From an uncultured Cyanobium sp. (GTDB lineage: Bacteria; Cyanobacteriota; Cyanobacteriia; PCC-6307; Cyanobiaceae): a stretch of DNA of 20,399 nt. Under the pieces are notes generated by a model that was given only the letters and a program-made list of their open reading frames with translations, searched no databases and was not told where the DNA came from. Numbering within the stretch: the first letter of the stretch is position 1; each line of letters starts with the position of its first letter. The DNA is taken from NCBI GenBank assembly GCA_937919075.1, contig CALFOF010000257.1:1-20399 (forward strand). Direction: 5' to 3'. Shown one piece after another: positions 13,874 to 20,399 of this stretch. Position numbers and translations under genes: made by a program.

Positions 13874-15012
13874 GGTGGCGGCACCGGAGGGTAAGGACCC
13901 TCGGGGGCCCCATCGGCGGCGGCTGTTTCGGCGGTGGGCTGGCCGAGGCCCGGCCGGGTGCTGGGGAACAGGAGATCGCCGTCCCGTTCCGGCCCGCTGA
14001 AGGGATCGTCCACCAGGTTGAGGTGGCTGTCCAGATCGGGCCAGCGCACCAGCGGCAGCAGCTGGGCAGCGGCTCCGTTGAGCAGGGAGCTGTCGGAGTA
14101 GCAGCCCAGCATCAGATCGAGGCCGAGGCGCCGTGCCGTCTGCGCCATTAGCCAGGCCTCCGACAACCCGCCCGTCTTCAGCAGCTTGATGTTCACCCCA
14201 TCGACATGGGGCGCCAATCGAAGCAGATCCTGCAGATCCCAGCAGCTCTCGTCGGCCACCAGTGGGATCGGGCAGTGCAGGTCGAGCGCGGCGAAGGCGG
14301 CCGCATCGGCCTCTGGATCCTTCAGGGCAGGCAACGGTTGTTCCACCAGCACCACCCCCTGCTGCGCCAGCCAGGGGATCACGCTCTGCGCCGTGGGCAG
14401 GTCCCAGCCGCCATTGACATCCACCTGCAGCTCGGCGCCAGGGAAGCCCGTCAGTGCGGCCGCCACCGCCTGCACCAGCGCCCGGTCGTGGTCGGCACCA
14501 TCGGGGCTGCCGAGCTTGAGCTTGACCCGCCGGGGCCGCGCATCGAGCTGCTCCTGCCAGCTCACCAGCCGCGCGCGCACCTGCTCCACCGTGCCCAGCC
14601 CCAGGGTGACGCTGGTGGGGGCGCAGGCCTGGCGATTGAGTCCCCAGAGGCGCCAGAGCGGCTGGCCCAGGCGCCGGCCCCACCAGTCGTGCAGGGCCAG
14701 ATCAATGGCGCAGTGGGCCGGCGGCGAGAGCCCGGCCAGCAGGGGCTGGAGCGCCTGGCGCTCGCTCGGATCACGGGGGCGGCCAAGGCCATCGGGGCTC
14801 TCAAGGCGCGGCAACAGGGCGTCCAGTTCCGCCGCCACCTCGTCGGTGCTGAAGCGTCGATGGCCGGTGTCGAAGCCGCCGGATTCGCCCTGGCCGGTGG
14901 TGCCATCGTGTTCGATCTCCACCAGCACACGCTCGACGCCGCGCGAGGTGCCGCGGCTGATCGTGAGCGGCACGGCCTTGGTGAGAGAAAAGCGGCGAAG
15001 ACGAGCGCGCAT
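13867..15012 (-). CDS. Enolase-superfamily dipeptide epimerase / DgcA-like N-acetyl-D-glutamate racemase
   Basis: A muconate-lactonizing-enzyme-subgroup enolase. Counting from ATG 15010-15012 (381 residues), the K-x-K catalytic pair in VKLKLG is Lys164 and Lys166. The metal ligands are Asp198 (DVNGGWD), Glu224 (VEQPLP) and Asp254 (ADES). The opposite catalytic base is Lys276 (NIKLLKTGG), followed by GCYSDSS. This is the L-Ala-D/L-Glu epimerase (YcjG) signature and also that of DgcA. An upstream ATG at 15060 would add 16 residues of unconserved type; I prefer 15012 because family proteins begin just before RRFSLTKAVPLTISRGT. A 24-residue Pro/Ala-rich tail follows the fold. It overlaps the DUF1611 gene by 7 nt and is divergent from miaB. 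Confidence 0.88.
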   Translation of the reverse strand: MRARLRRFSLTKAVPLTISRGTSRGVERVLVEIEHDGTTGQGESGGFDTGHRRFSTDEVAAELDALLPRLESPDGLGRPRDPSERQALQPLLAGLSPPAHCAIDLALHDWWGRRLGQPLWRLWGLNRQACAPTSVTLGLGTVEQVRARLVSWQEQLDARPRRVKLKLGSPDGADHDRALVQAVAAALTGFPGAELQVDVNGGWDLPTAQSVIPWLAQQGVVLVEQPLPALKDPEADAAAFAALDLHCPIPLVADESCWDLQDLLRLAPHVDGVNIKLLKTGGLSEAWLMAQTARRLGLDLMLGCYSDSSLLNGAAAQLLPLVRWPDLDSHLNLVDDPFSGPERDGDLLFPSTRPGLGQPTAETAAADGAPEGPYPPVPPPC

Positions 15013-15135
15013 GCCCGGTGAGGGGCGCGATCGGTTCCGCCCACTGGCAGTCTCCGCCATGGCCGGTGGTTTGCGCCATCCCCGGGCCCCTGCGGCGTGA
15101 CCCGCAGCTGCGCCCTGCTCTGTCCTGTCCTGCCC

Positions 15136-15140
15136 AAGGA
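15136..15140 (+). promoter_or_regulatory. Shine-Dalgarno site fixing the miaB start
   Basis: AAGGA lies 8 nt upstream of ATG 15149. It favours this start over the in-frame ATG at 15167. Confidence 0.7.
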
Positions 15141-15148
15141 TTCAAGCC

Positions 15149-16615
15149 ATGGCCGAAACTGGTGCGATGAGCGCGACCACACCCACCAAAGGCAGCTACT
15201 GGATCACCACCTTCGGCTGCCAGATGAACAAGGCCGATTCCGAGCGCATGGCCGGAATCCTCGAAGCCATGGGCTATGCAGCGGGCAGCGATGAGCATTC
15301 GGCTGATCTGGTGCTTTACAACACCTGCACGATCCGCGACAACGCCGAGCAGAAGGTTTACAGCTATCTCGGCCGTCAGGCCCAGCGCAAACGCACCAAT
15401 CCCCACCTCACCCTGGTGGTGGCGGGCTGCGTGGCCCAGCAGGAGGGTGCGGCGCTGTTGCGACGGGTTCCCGAGCTCGACCTGGTGATGGGCCCCCAGC
15501 ACGCCAACCGGCTCGGCACCCTGCTGGAGCAGGTGGCCAGCGGCCAGCAGGTGGTGGCCACCGACGACCATCACATCCTCGAAGACATCACCACCGCTCG
15601 CCGCGACAGCACCGTCTGCGGCTGGGTGAACGTGATCTACGGCTGCAACGAACGCTGCACCTACTGCGTGGTGCCTGCGGTGCGGGGCCAGGAGCAGAGC
15701 CGCACCCCGCAGGCGATCCGGCAGGAGATCGAGGGACTGGCGGCACAGGGATTCAAGGAAATCACCCTGCTGGGCCAGAACATCGATGCCTACGGCCGCG
15801 ATCTGCCCGGCATCACCCCGGCGGGCCGCCGCCAGCACACCCTCACCGACCTGCTGCACGCCGTGCACGACGTGGAAGGGATCGAGCGGATCCGCTTTGC
15901 CACCAGCCACCCCCGTTACTTCACCGAACGCTTGATCGAGGCCTGTGCCGCGTTGCCCAAGCTGTGCGAGCACTTCCACATCCCCTTCCAGAGCGGCGAC
16001 GACGACGTGCTCAAGGCGATGGCGCGGGGCTACACGGTGGAGCGCTACCGCCGCATTCTCGAGCGCATCCGTGAGCGCATGCCGGATGCGGCGATCAGCG
16101 CCGACGTGATCGTGGCCTTCCCCGGCGAAACCGATGCCCAGTTCCGCCGCACCCTGGCCTTGATCGAAGAGATCGGCTTCGACCAGGTCAACACCGCTGC
16201 GTACTCGCCCCGCCCCGGCACCCCCGCCGCCGACTGGCCCGGCCAGTTGAGCGAAGCCGTGAAGGTGGACCGGCTGCAGGAGATCAATGCCCTGGTGGAG
16301 ACCACTGCCCGGGCGCGCAGCCTGCGGTATCTGGGCCGCACCGAGGAGGTGCTGGTGGAGGCGCGCAACCCCAGGCATCCCGATCAGTGGATGGGCCGCA
16401 CCCGCACCAACCGGCTCACCTTCTTCCCTGCCACCGCCTGCCCTGCCGCTGAGGCGGCCGGCCCTGCGGCAGCGACAGCACAACAGGGAGCAGAACCGGG
16501 GGCACAACCGGGGGCAGGGAGCATCCAGCCGGGCTCGCTGGTGTCGGTCAGGATCGAGTCGGTGCGGGCGTTTTCGCTCTCCGGCCTGCCACGCGTGCCG
16601 GCGCTGAGCCGCTGA
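15149..16615 (+). CDS. miaB: tRNA-2-methylthio-N6-dimethylallyladenosine synthase
   Basis: This radical-SAM methylthiotransferase converts i6A37 to ms2i6A37 in tRNAs reading UNN codons. The N-terminal UPF0004 domain binds one Fe-S cluster through Cys24 (TFGCQMN), Cys60 ([13 protein letters not shown]) and Cys94 ([10 protein letters not shown]). The radical-SAM cluster is CNERCTYC (Cys166, Cys170, Cys173). Further family motifs are [22 protein letters not shown] and [12 protein letters not shown]. The C-terminal TRAM domain begins around [13 protein letters not shown] and ends VRAFSLSG. The protein has 488 residues, longer than usual because an Ala/Gly/Pro/Gln-rich insert (about 428-458) interrupts the TRAM domain. 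The MiaB signature (NTCxIRxxAEQK) separates it from MtaB and RimO. The start is supported by a Shine-Dalgarno site. Confidence 0.96.
   Translation: MAETGAMSATTPTKGSYWITTFGCQMNKADSERMAGILEAMGYAAGSDEHSADLVLYNTCTIRDNAEQKVYSYLGRQAQRKRTNPHLTLVVAGCVAQQEGAALLRRVPELDLVMGPQHANRLGTLLEQVASGQQVVATDDHHILEDITTARRDSTVCGWVNVIYGCNERCTYCVVPAVRGQEQSRTPQAIRQEIEGLAAQGFKEITLLGQNIDAYGRDLPGITPAGRRQHTLTDLLHAVHDVEGIERIRFATSHPRYFTERLIEACAALPKLCEHFHIPFQSGDDDVLKAMARGYTVERYRRILERIRERMPDAAISADVIVAFPGETDAQFRRTLALIEEIGFDQVNTAAYSPRPGTPAADWPGQLSEAVKVDRLQEINALVETTARARSLRYLGRTEEVLVEARNPRHPDQWMGRTRTNRLTFFPATACPAAEAAGPAAATAQQGAEPGAQPGAGSIQPGSLVSVRIESVRAFSLSGLPRVPALSR
16481..16516 (+). repeat. Three 12-bp tandem units within miaB
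   Basis: Units at 16481-16492 (degenerate), 16493-16504 and 16505-16516. The last two differ at only one base (GAACCGGGGGCA and CAACCGGGGGCA). Being codon-sized multiples, they encode QQGA, EPGA and QPGA, so their number can change without a frameshift. They form the core of the low-complexity insert in the MiaB TRAM domain. Confidence 0.85.
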
Positions 16616-16688
16616 GCCGGCGGGCCGCGCCTTCCCGGCACTGATACGTTTGGCCTCTCGCTTCCGGCCCTGCGGCCAGTCCGACGCC

Positions 16689-17786
16689 ATGCCTTCAGCC
16701 CCGTGCACGATCGGATTGGTGTTCGGAGGGGTCTCCGGAGAGCACGCCGTTTCGATTCGCTCTGCGGTCACGGTGGCCGAAGCCCTGCGCCGCGGCGACA
16801 ACGCTGGCCGCTATCGCCTGTGCTGCTTCTACATCGACCTGCAGGGCCACTGGTGGCCGCCGGCGGTGGCCGATGCGGTGCTGGCCCAGGGGGTGCCGCC
16901 GGCGGCCGATCAGTTGCCCGCCACCCCGGTTCGCGCCGGCTTTCAGGGCCTGCCCGCCGGCGCCGCCGATGTGGAGGTGTGGTTTCCGGTGCTGCATGGC
17001 CCCAACGGCGAGGACGGCACCATCCAGGGGTTGTTCAGCCTGATGCAGGTGCCGTTCGTGGGGTCCGGCGTGCTGGGCTCCGCCGTGGGCATGGACAAGC
17101 TGGCGATGAAGGCCGCCTTCGCCGCCGCCGGTCTGCCCCAGGTGCCCTATCAGGGCGTGGATGCCGCGGAGCTGGAAGGTCCGGGCGTCCCCTTGAAGCT
17201 GCTCGAACGGCTGGAGCACCAGCTCGGCTACCCCTGCTTCATCAAGCCCGCCAACCTCGGCTCTTCCGTGGGCATCAGCAAGGCGATCGATCGCCCCAGC
17301 CTGCTGGCCGGGCTGCGGGAAGCGGCCCGCCATGACCACCGCCTGGTGGTGGAACAGGGTGTGAAGGCGAGGGAGTTGGAGTGCGCCGTGCTCGGTAAGC
17401 GCCAGTTGCGCGCCTCGGTGGTGGGCGAGATCCGCTTCGATGCTGACTGGTACGACTACACCACCAAGTACAGCGAAGGGCTCAGCCACATCCTGATCCC
17501 GGCCCCAGTGGCGGAGCCGGTGAGCCAGCGGGCGCGGGGCATGGCCATTGAGGCTTGTCGCGCGGTGGCGGCCGAGGGGCTCGCCCGGGTGGATTTCTTC
17601 TACGACGAGTCCAGCGGTGACCTCTGGCTTAACGAGATCAATACCCTGCCAGGCTTCACTTCGCAGAGCATGTATCCGATGCTCTGGGAGGCCACCGAAC
17701 TGCCGCTGGAGGGCCTGGTGCACGAGCTGGTTCAGTTGGCGAGAGAATCACGCGGTGATGTGCAGGCAGGAGTTCAGGCGGCATGA
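16689..17786 (+). CDS. ddl: D-alanine--D-alanine ligase
   Basis: An ATP-grasp ligase making the D-Ala-D-Ala dipeptide for the peptidoglycan precursor. From ATG 16689 it has 365 residues; the open frame extends back to a TTG at 16650, but the N-terminal strand ([18 protein letters not shown]) fits the ATG. Landmarks are GVSGEHAVS (Glu18), [41 protein letters not shown], the omega-loop [11 protein letters not shown] and the Mg-binding [11 protein letters not shown]. The Tyr-x-x-Lys-Tyr omega-loop is that of D-Ala-D-Ala enzymes and not the His-bearing D-Ala-D-Lac type, so an intrinsic vancomycin-resistant wall is not suggested. Its stop overlaps the next ATG (ATGA). Confidence 0.95.
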   Translation: MPSAPCTIGLVFGGVSGEHAVSIRSAVTVAEALRRGDNAGRYRLCCFYIDLQGHWWPPAVADAVLAQGVPPAADQLPATPVRAGFQGLPAGAADVEVWFPVLHGPNGEDGTIQGLFSLMQVPFVGSGVLGSAVGMDKLAMKAAFAAAGLPQVPYQGVDAAELEGPGVPLKLLERLEHQLGYPCFIKPANLGSSVGISKAIDRPSLLAGLREAARHDHRLVVEQGVKARELECAVLGKRQLRASVVGEIRFDADWYDYTTKYSEGLSHILIPAPVAEPVSQRARGMAIEACRAVAAEGLARVDFFYDESSGDLWLNEINTLPGFTSQSMYPMLWEATELPLEGLVHELVQLARESRGDVQAGVQAA

Positions 17787-18193
17787 CGCACGGATTGCTC
17801 TGGCTCCCTCTATTACTGGTGTTTGTGCTGCTCACGGCCCTGGGCTGGCTGGAGCGGCGGCGGCAGCGCCTCTTCCGCGACTGGGCGGTGGGGGCCGAGC
17901 TGGCCAAGCTCGATGGCTGTGGAGCAGCGCTGCTGCGCGACGGCCAGCTGACCTGGAGCACCTTTGAGGCCGGGCAGCTCAAGCCCCAGGGAGAGTTCCA
18001 GATCAGCAAGCTGGAATTGCTAGAGCTGATGGCGCTCGGTTCCGGCGATGCGCCTCTCACCGAAGAAAGCCAGGGCAGCTGCCGGCTCAGGCTGGTGGGC
18101 AACGGCGAGCAAAAGGATGTGCCCTTCGCTGATGCCGAGCGGGCGCGCCGCTGGATGCACGACCTGATGGCCCGCTCCCGTTGCGAGCTGTGA
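17783..18193 (+). CDS. Small single-pass membrane protein of unknown function between ddl and ftsQ
   Basis: A 136-residue protein. Residues about 4-22 ([17 protein letters not shown]) form one membrane helix followed by positive charges ([13 protein letters not shown]), so the rest probably faces the cytoplasm by the positive-inside rule. The soluble part holds a strand-rich segment ([18 protein letters not shown]), a helix ([13 protein letters not shown]) and SCRLRLVGN, then an amphipathic helix ([15 protein letters not shown]). I recognise no named family. Translational coupling is tight on both sides, with ATGA at the ddl stop and GTGA at the ftsQ start. That position makes a role in wall synthesis or division likely, but this is only inference. 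Confidence 0.82.
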   Translation: MTHGLLWLPLLLVFVLLTALGWLERRRQRLFRDWAVGAELAKLDGCGAALLRDGQLTWSTFEAGQLKPQGEFQISKLELLELMALGSGDAPLTEESQGSCRLRLVGNGEQKDVPFADAERARRWMHDLMARSRCEL

Positions 18194-19026
18194 GCCAGGC
18201 GCCTCTCCCTCCTGGGGTGGAGCGGCGCCGCCAGTTGCGCCTTCAGCGCCGCAATGAACGCTTGCGCAATCTCTGGCGCCTGCTGCTGCTCTCCGCCGGT
18301 GCGGCCGGTCTGGGGTACGTGCTGTTGCGCCAGGGGTGGTCGTTGCAGGGGCCGGAGCAGGTGCTGGTGATCGGCAGCAAGCAGGTGAGCCGCGAGGAGG
18401 TGATCCGCGCTGCCCAGCTGCGCTTTCCGCTCACCCTGCTGAGCCTGCAGCCCCGGCAGCTCAAAGAGCGGCTGGCGGCGGCTCTGCCGGTGGAGCAGGT
18501 GGGCGTGCAGCGCCTGATGCTGCCGCCCCGCCTGCGAGTCGATCTGGTCGATCGCCAGGCGGTGGCGATGGCCGAGCGCCGCACCCCGGGCGGCCTCAAC
18601 CGGGGCTGTGTGGATCGGCTCGGCAACTGGATGAACTGCGGCCCCCAGCTGACCGGCCAATCCGGCGGTCTGTCCCCGAGCAGCCTGCTGGTGCGGGGCT
18701 GGCAGCCGGCCTACCGCGCACCCCTCGCCCAGGTGCTGGCCCAGCGGGAGCGGCTGGGCGAGAACCTCAGCCAGATCCGCTTCGAGCCCACCGGCACCAT
18801 CGTGCTGCTCACCCGCAATCTCGGCGAGGTGCGCCTTGGGCCTCCCGACGGCCAGCTCACCCGCCGCCTTGAAGTGCTGGAGCATCTGGAGGCGGAGCTT
18901 CCCCCCCGGGTAAAGGGCAAGCCTGTGAACACCATCGATCTGAGCGATCCCGACCGCCCCGAACTGGGCCTCACCGTGCGCCCGCCTGCTGCTGCTCCCC
19001 GGCGGCCGCTCCCCGGCACCAACTAG
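18190..19026 (+). CDS. ftsQ: Cell division protein FtsQ (DivIB-type)
   Basis: A bitopic membrane protein that links early and late divisome proteins. From GTG 18190 (overlapping the previous TGA) it has 278 residues. It has a basic cytoplasmic N-terminus (ERRRQLRLQRRNERLRN), one membrane helix (about 30-46, LLLLSAGAAGLGYVLL), a POTRA domain (about 55-125, starting VLVIGSKQVSREEVI and closing with LPPRLRVDLVDRQAVAMAE) and an FtsQ beta domain (Cys140, Cys150; IRFEPTGTIVLLTRNLGEVRLGP; NTIDLSDPDRP). An alternative TTG at 18181 would add three residues. Cyanobacterial FtsQ proteins are divergent, but position next to ftsZ and domain order support the call. Confidence 0.93.
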   Translation: MSQAPLPPGVERRRQLRLQRRNERLRNLWRLLLLSAGAAGLGYVLLRQGWSLQGPEQVLVIGSKQVSREEVIRAAQLRFPLTLLSLQPRQLKERLAAALPVEQVGVQRLMLPPRLRVDLVDRQAVAMAERRTPGGLNRGCVDRLGNWMNCGPQLTGQSGGLSPSSLLVRGWQPAYRAPLAQVLAQRERLGENLSQIRFEPTGTIVLLTRNLGEVRLGPPDGQLTRRLEVLEHLEAELPPRVKGKPVNTIDLSDPDRPELGLTVRPPAAAPRRPLPGTN

Positions 19027-19041
19027 CGCCCTCGGGGGCGC
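19026..19041. repeat. Short inverted repeat between ftsQ and ftsZ
   Basis: GCGCCC and GGGCGC flank a TCGG loop, immediately after the ftsQ stop. The stem is strong (6 GC pairs) but only a four-T tract follows, about 17 nt later, so full termination is not expected. It could act as a partial attenuator or an mRNA 3'-end stabiliser separating ftsQ and ftsZ expression. Confidence 0.4.
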
Positions 19042-19140
19042 CGCCCCGCTTGCTCAGGTTTTGCCTAGCGCCTGATGGGCTGGTTGCAGGAATGGAAGAT
19101 TCGGGCGAATGTGTGGGATCGGACACCGTTTTCCGTATCT

Positions 19141-19146
19141 GAAGGA
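19141..19146 (+). promoter_or_regulatory. Shine-Dalgarno site fixing the ftsZ start
   Basis: GAAGGA ends 4 nt before ATG 19151. It is among the better ribosome-binding sites in the window and argues against the in-frame ATG at 19109, which has none. Confidence 0.7.
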
Positions 19147-19150
19147 CATA

Positions 19151-20344
19151 ATGCTGTCCGAGATGAACGGTTCAGCGCGCTTGATGGAGACTGCACCGGA
19201 AGGCCTCCCCCTTGTCGACCACGTTGGCTCCAACGGACACGCCGTGACTTCTTCTCACCCCAGCAGCAACGGCATCGTTCCCAGCCAGACGGCCCGCATC
19301 GAAGTGATCGGCGTCGGCGGTGGTGGCAGCAATGCCGTGAACCGGATGATCGCCTCCGATCTGCAGGGGGTGGGCTTCCGCGTGCTCAACACCGACGCCC
19401 AGGCCCTGCTGCTCTCCCAGGCCCAGAACCGGCTGCAGCTTGGCCAGAAACTCACCCGCGGCCTCGGTGCTGGTGGCAACCCCGCCATCGGCCAGAAGGC
19501 GGCTGAAGAATCCCGCAATGAGCTCCAGGAGGCGATGCAGGGCGCCGATCTGGTGTTCATCGCCGCCGGCATGGGGGGCGGCACCGGCACCGGTGCTGCC
19601 CCGATCCTTGCCGAGGTGGCCAAGGAGTGCGGCGCCCTCACCGTGGGGATCGTCACCAAGCCGTTCAGTTTTGAGGGCCGCAAGCGGCTGCGCCAGGCCG
19701 AAGAGGGCATCGCCCGCCTGGCGGAGCATGTCGACACCCTGATCGTCATCCCCAACGACCGCCTGCGCGATGCCATCGCCGGCGCTCCCCTCCAGGAAGC
19801 CTTCCGCCACGCCGATGACGTCCTGCGCCAGGGCGTCAAGGGCATCAGCGACATCATCACCAAGCCGGGCCTGGTCAACGTTGACTTCGCCGATGTTCGC
19901 TCGGTAATGACCCTGGCAGGCACCGCTCTGCTGGGCATTGGCGTGGGCTCTGGGCGCTCCCGCGCAATCGAGGCCGCTCAGGCGGCGATGAGCAGCCCGC
20001 TGCTGGAATCGGCCCGCATCGACGGCGCCAAGGGCTGCGTCATCAACGTGAGCGGCGGCAAGGACATGACCCTCGAGGACATGACCACCGCGGCGGAGGT
20101 CATCTACGACATGGTCGACCCTGACGCCAACATCATCATCGGTGCCGTCGTCGACGACCGCCTCGAGGGCGAGATCCACGTAACGGTGATCGCCACCGGC
20201 TTCGAGAGCGGCGCTCCCTACCGCTCCGAACGGGCCACGCCCTCCTTCGCCACGCCGCCCGCGGCAGAATCCCCCGCCGATCACCGCGGCGCCAAGATTC
20301 CTCCCTTCCTGCTCAACCGCCAGTCGAACCTCCGCGAGGAGTGA
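19151..20344 (+). CDS. ftsZ: Cell division protein FtsZ
   Basis: A tubulin-like GTPase that forms the division ring. From ATG 19151 it has 397 residues. After a variable N-terminal extension of about 45 residues comes the GTPase domain: [24 protein letters not shown], the signature GGGTGTG (142-148), [24 protein letters not shown], the T7 loop region [14 protein letters not shown], and the C-terminal domain with [14 protein letters not shown] and [12 protein letters not shown] linker of only about 30 residues leads to the conserved C-terminal peptide [10 protein letters not shown]. The longer start at ATG 19109 adds 14 unconserved residues without a Shine-Dalgarno sequence. The gene follows ftsQ by 124 nt, so it probably has its own promoter, which I could not place. 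Confidence 0.97.
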   Translation: MLSEMNGSARLMETAPEGLPLVDHVGSNGHAVTSSHPSSNGIVPSQTARIEVIGVGGGGSNAVNRMIASDLQGVGFRVLNTDAQALLLSQAQNRLQLGQKLTRGLGAGGNPAIGQKAAEESRNELQEAMQGADLVFIAAGMGGGTGTGAAPILAEVAKECGALTVGIVTKPFSFEGRKRLRQAEEGIARLAEHVDTLIVIPNDRLRDAIAGAPLQEAFRHADDVLRQGVKGISDIITKPGLVNVDFADVRSVMTLAGTALLGIGVGSGRSRAIEAAQAAMSSPLLESARIDGAKGCVINVSGGKDMTLEDMTTAAEVIYDMVDPDANIIIGAVVDDRLEGEIHVTVIATGFESGAPYRSERATPSFATPPAAESPADHRGAKIPPFLLNRQSNLREE

Positions 20345-20399
20345 GGCGGAGCCAACAAGGCGGGCGTCCTTGCGGGGGCCGGGCCTGCGTTCGCTTAAG

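Noticed and set aside
13874..14683. A 270-codon upstream extension of the DUF1611 reading frame
   Set aside because: It runs out of frame through the epimerase gene, whose catalytic residues are all present. The extension is Gly/Ala/Arg/Pro-rich without motifs. The conserved DUF1611 N-terminus begins at GTG 13873.
14801..16801. A 666-codon minus-strand frame opposite miaB
   Set aside because: Antisense shadow; miaB on the plus strand has all six Fe-S cysteines and a Shine-Dalgarno site.
20356..20372. Possible hairpin CAAGG/CCTTG after ftsZ
   Set aside because: Only five pairs with a 7-nt loop and no T-run. It is too weak to call a terminator, and the next gene lies outside the window.
1..20399. 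Mobile elements, CRISPR arrays, riboswitches, toxin-antitoxin or defence systems
   Set aside because: No transposase, integrase, regular repeat-spacer pattern, known riboswitch core or defence-domain motif was seen on either strand. The gene set is chromosomal core.

Overview
The window looks like a piece of a high-GC picocyanobacterial chromosome (Cyanobium or marine Synechococcus type). This is inferred from gene content and gene style: a lumenal-type pentapeptide-repeat protein, a DUF4359 protein, a cyanobacterial TrpC N-terminus, tRNA genes without an encoded CCA end, and ftsQ-ftsZ preceded by ddl. I could run no database search, so the genus is an inference. Most genes are core housekeeping genes. 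No insertion sequence, phage gene, CRISPR array or other clear sign of recent transfer was seen.

Layout. Positions 1-396 hold the 3' part of rpsD, closed by a strong intrinsic terminator. A minus-strand block follows (about 623-4448). In transcription order it is tRNA-Leu(CAG), a small conserved protein, a SpoU/TrmH-family RNA methyltransferase, lpdA and trpC. A plus-strand block (about 4619-9351) holds murA, tRNA-Leu(CAA), argD, folC and a pentapeptide-repeat protein. A minus-strand run (about 9399-15012) holds, in transcription order, an enolase-superfamily dipeptide epimerase/DgcA-like racemase, a DUF1611/DgcN-like protein, a DUF4359 protein, a cytosine-deaminase-like amidohydrolase and an FAD-linked oxidase. 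A plus-strand tRNA-His gene is embedded antisense in this run. A final plus-strand block (about 15149-20344) holds miaB, ddl, a small membrane protein, ftsQ and ftsZ.

Functional themes. Four genes serve wall synthesis and division (murA, ddl, ftsQ, ftsZ). The uncharacterised membrane protein between ddl and ftsQ is tightly coupled to both and is a candidate division-associated factor. MiaB acts on tRNAs with A36-A37-A38, which the tRNA-Leu(CAA) in this window has. The epimerase/DUF1611 pair overlaps by 7 nt and resembles the DgcA/DgcN pair described for D-glutamate use through N-acetylglutamate. If that holds here, it could link wall-derived D-glutamate to the N-acetylglutamate and arginine route in which ArgD acts.

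The most unusual sequence structure is a textbook intrinsic terminator for tRNA-His (12831-12862). It lies entirely inside the opposite-strand coding region of the DUF1611 gene, over a Thr-Gly-Leu-Pro...Asp-Pro-Val-Arg motif. Several start sites are non-standard. folC has no ATG, GTG or TTG upstream of what looks like conserved N-terminal coding sequence, and trpC probably starts at TTG.
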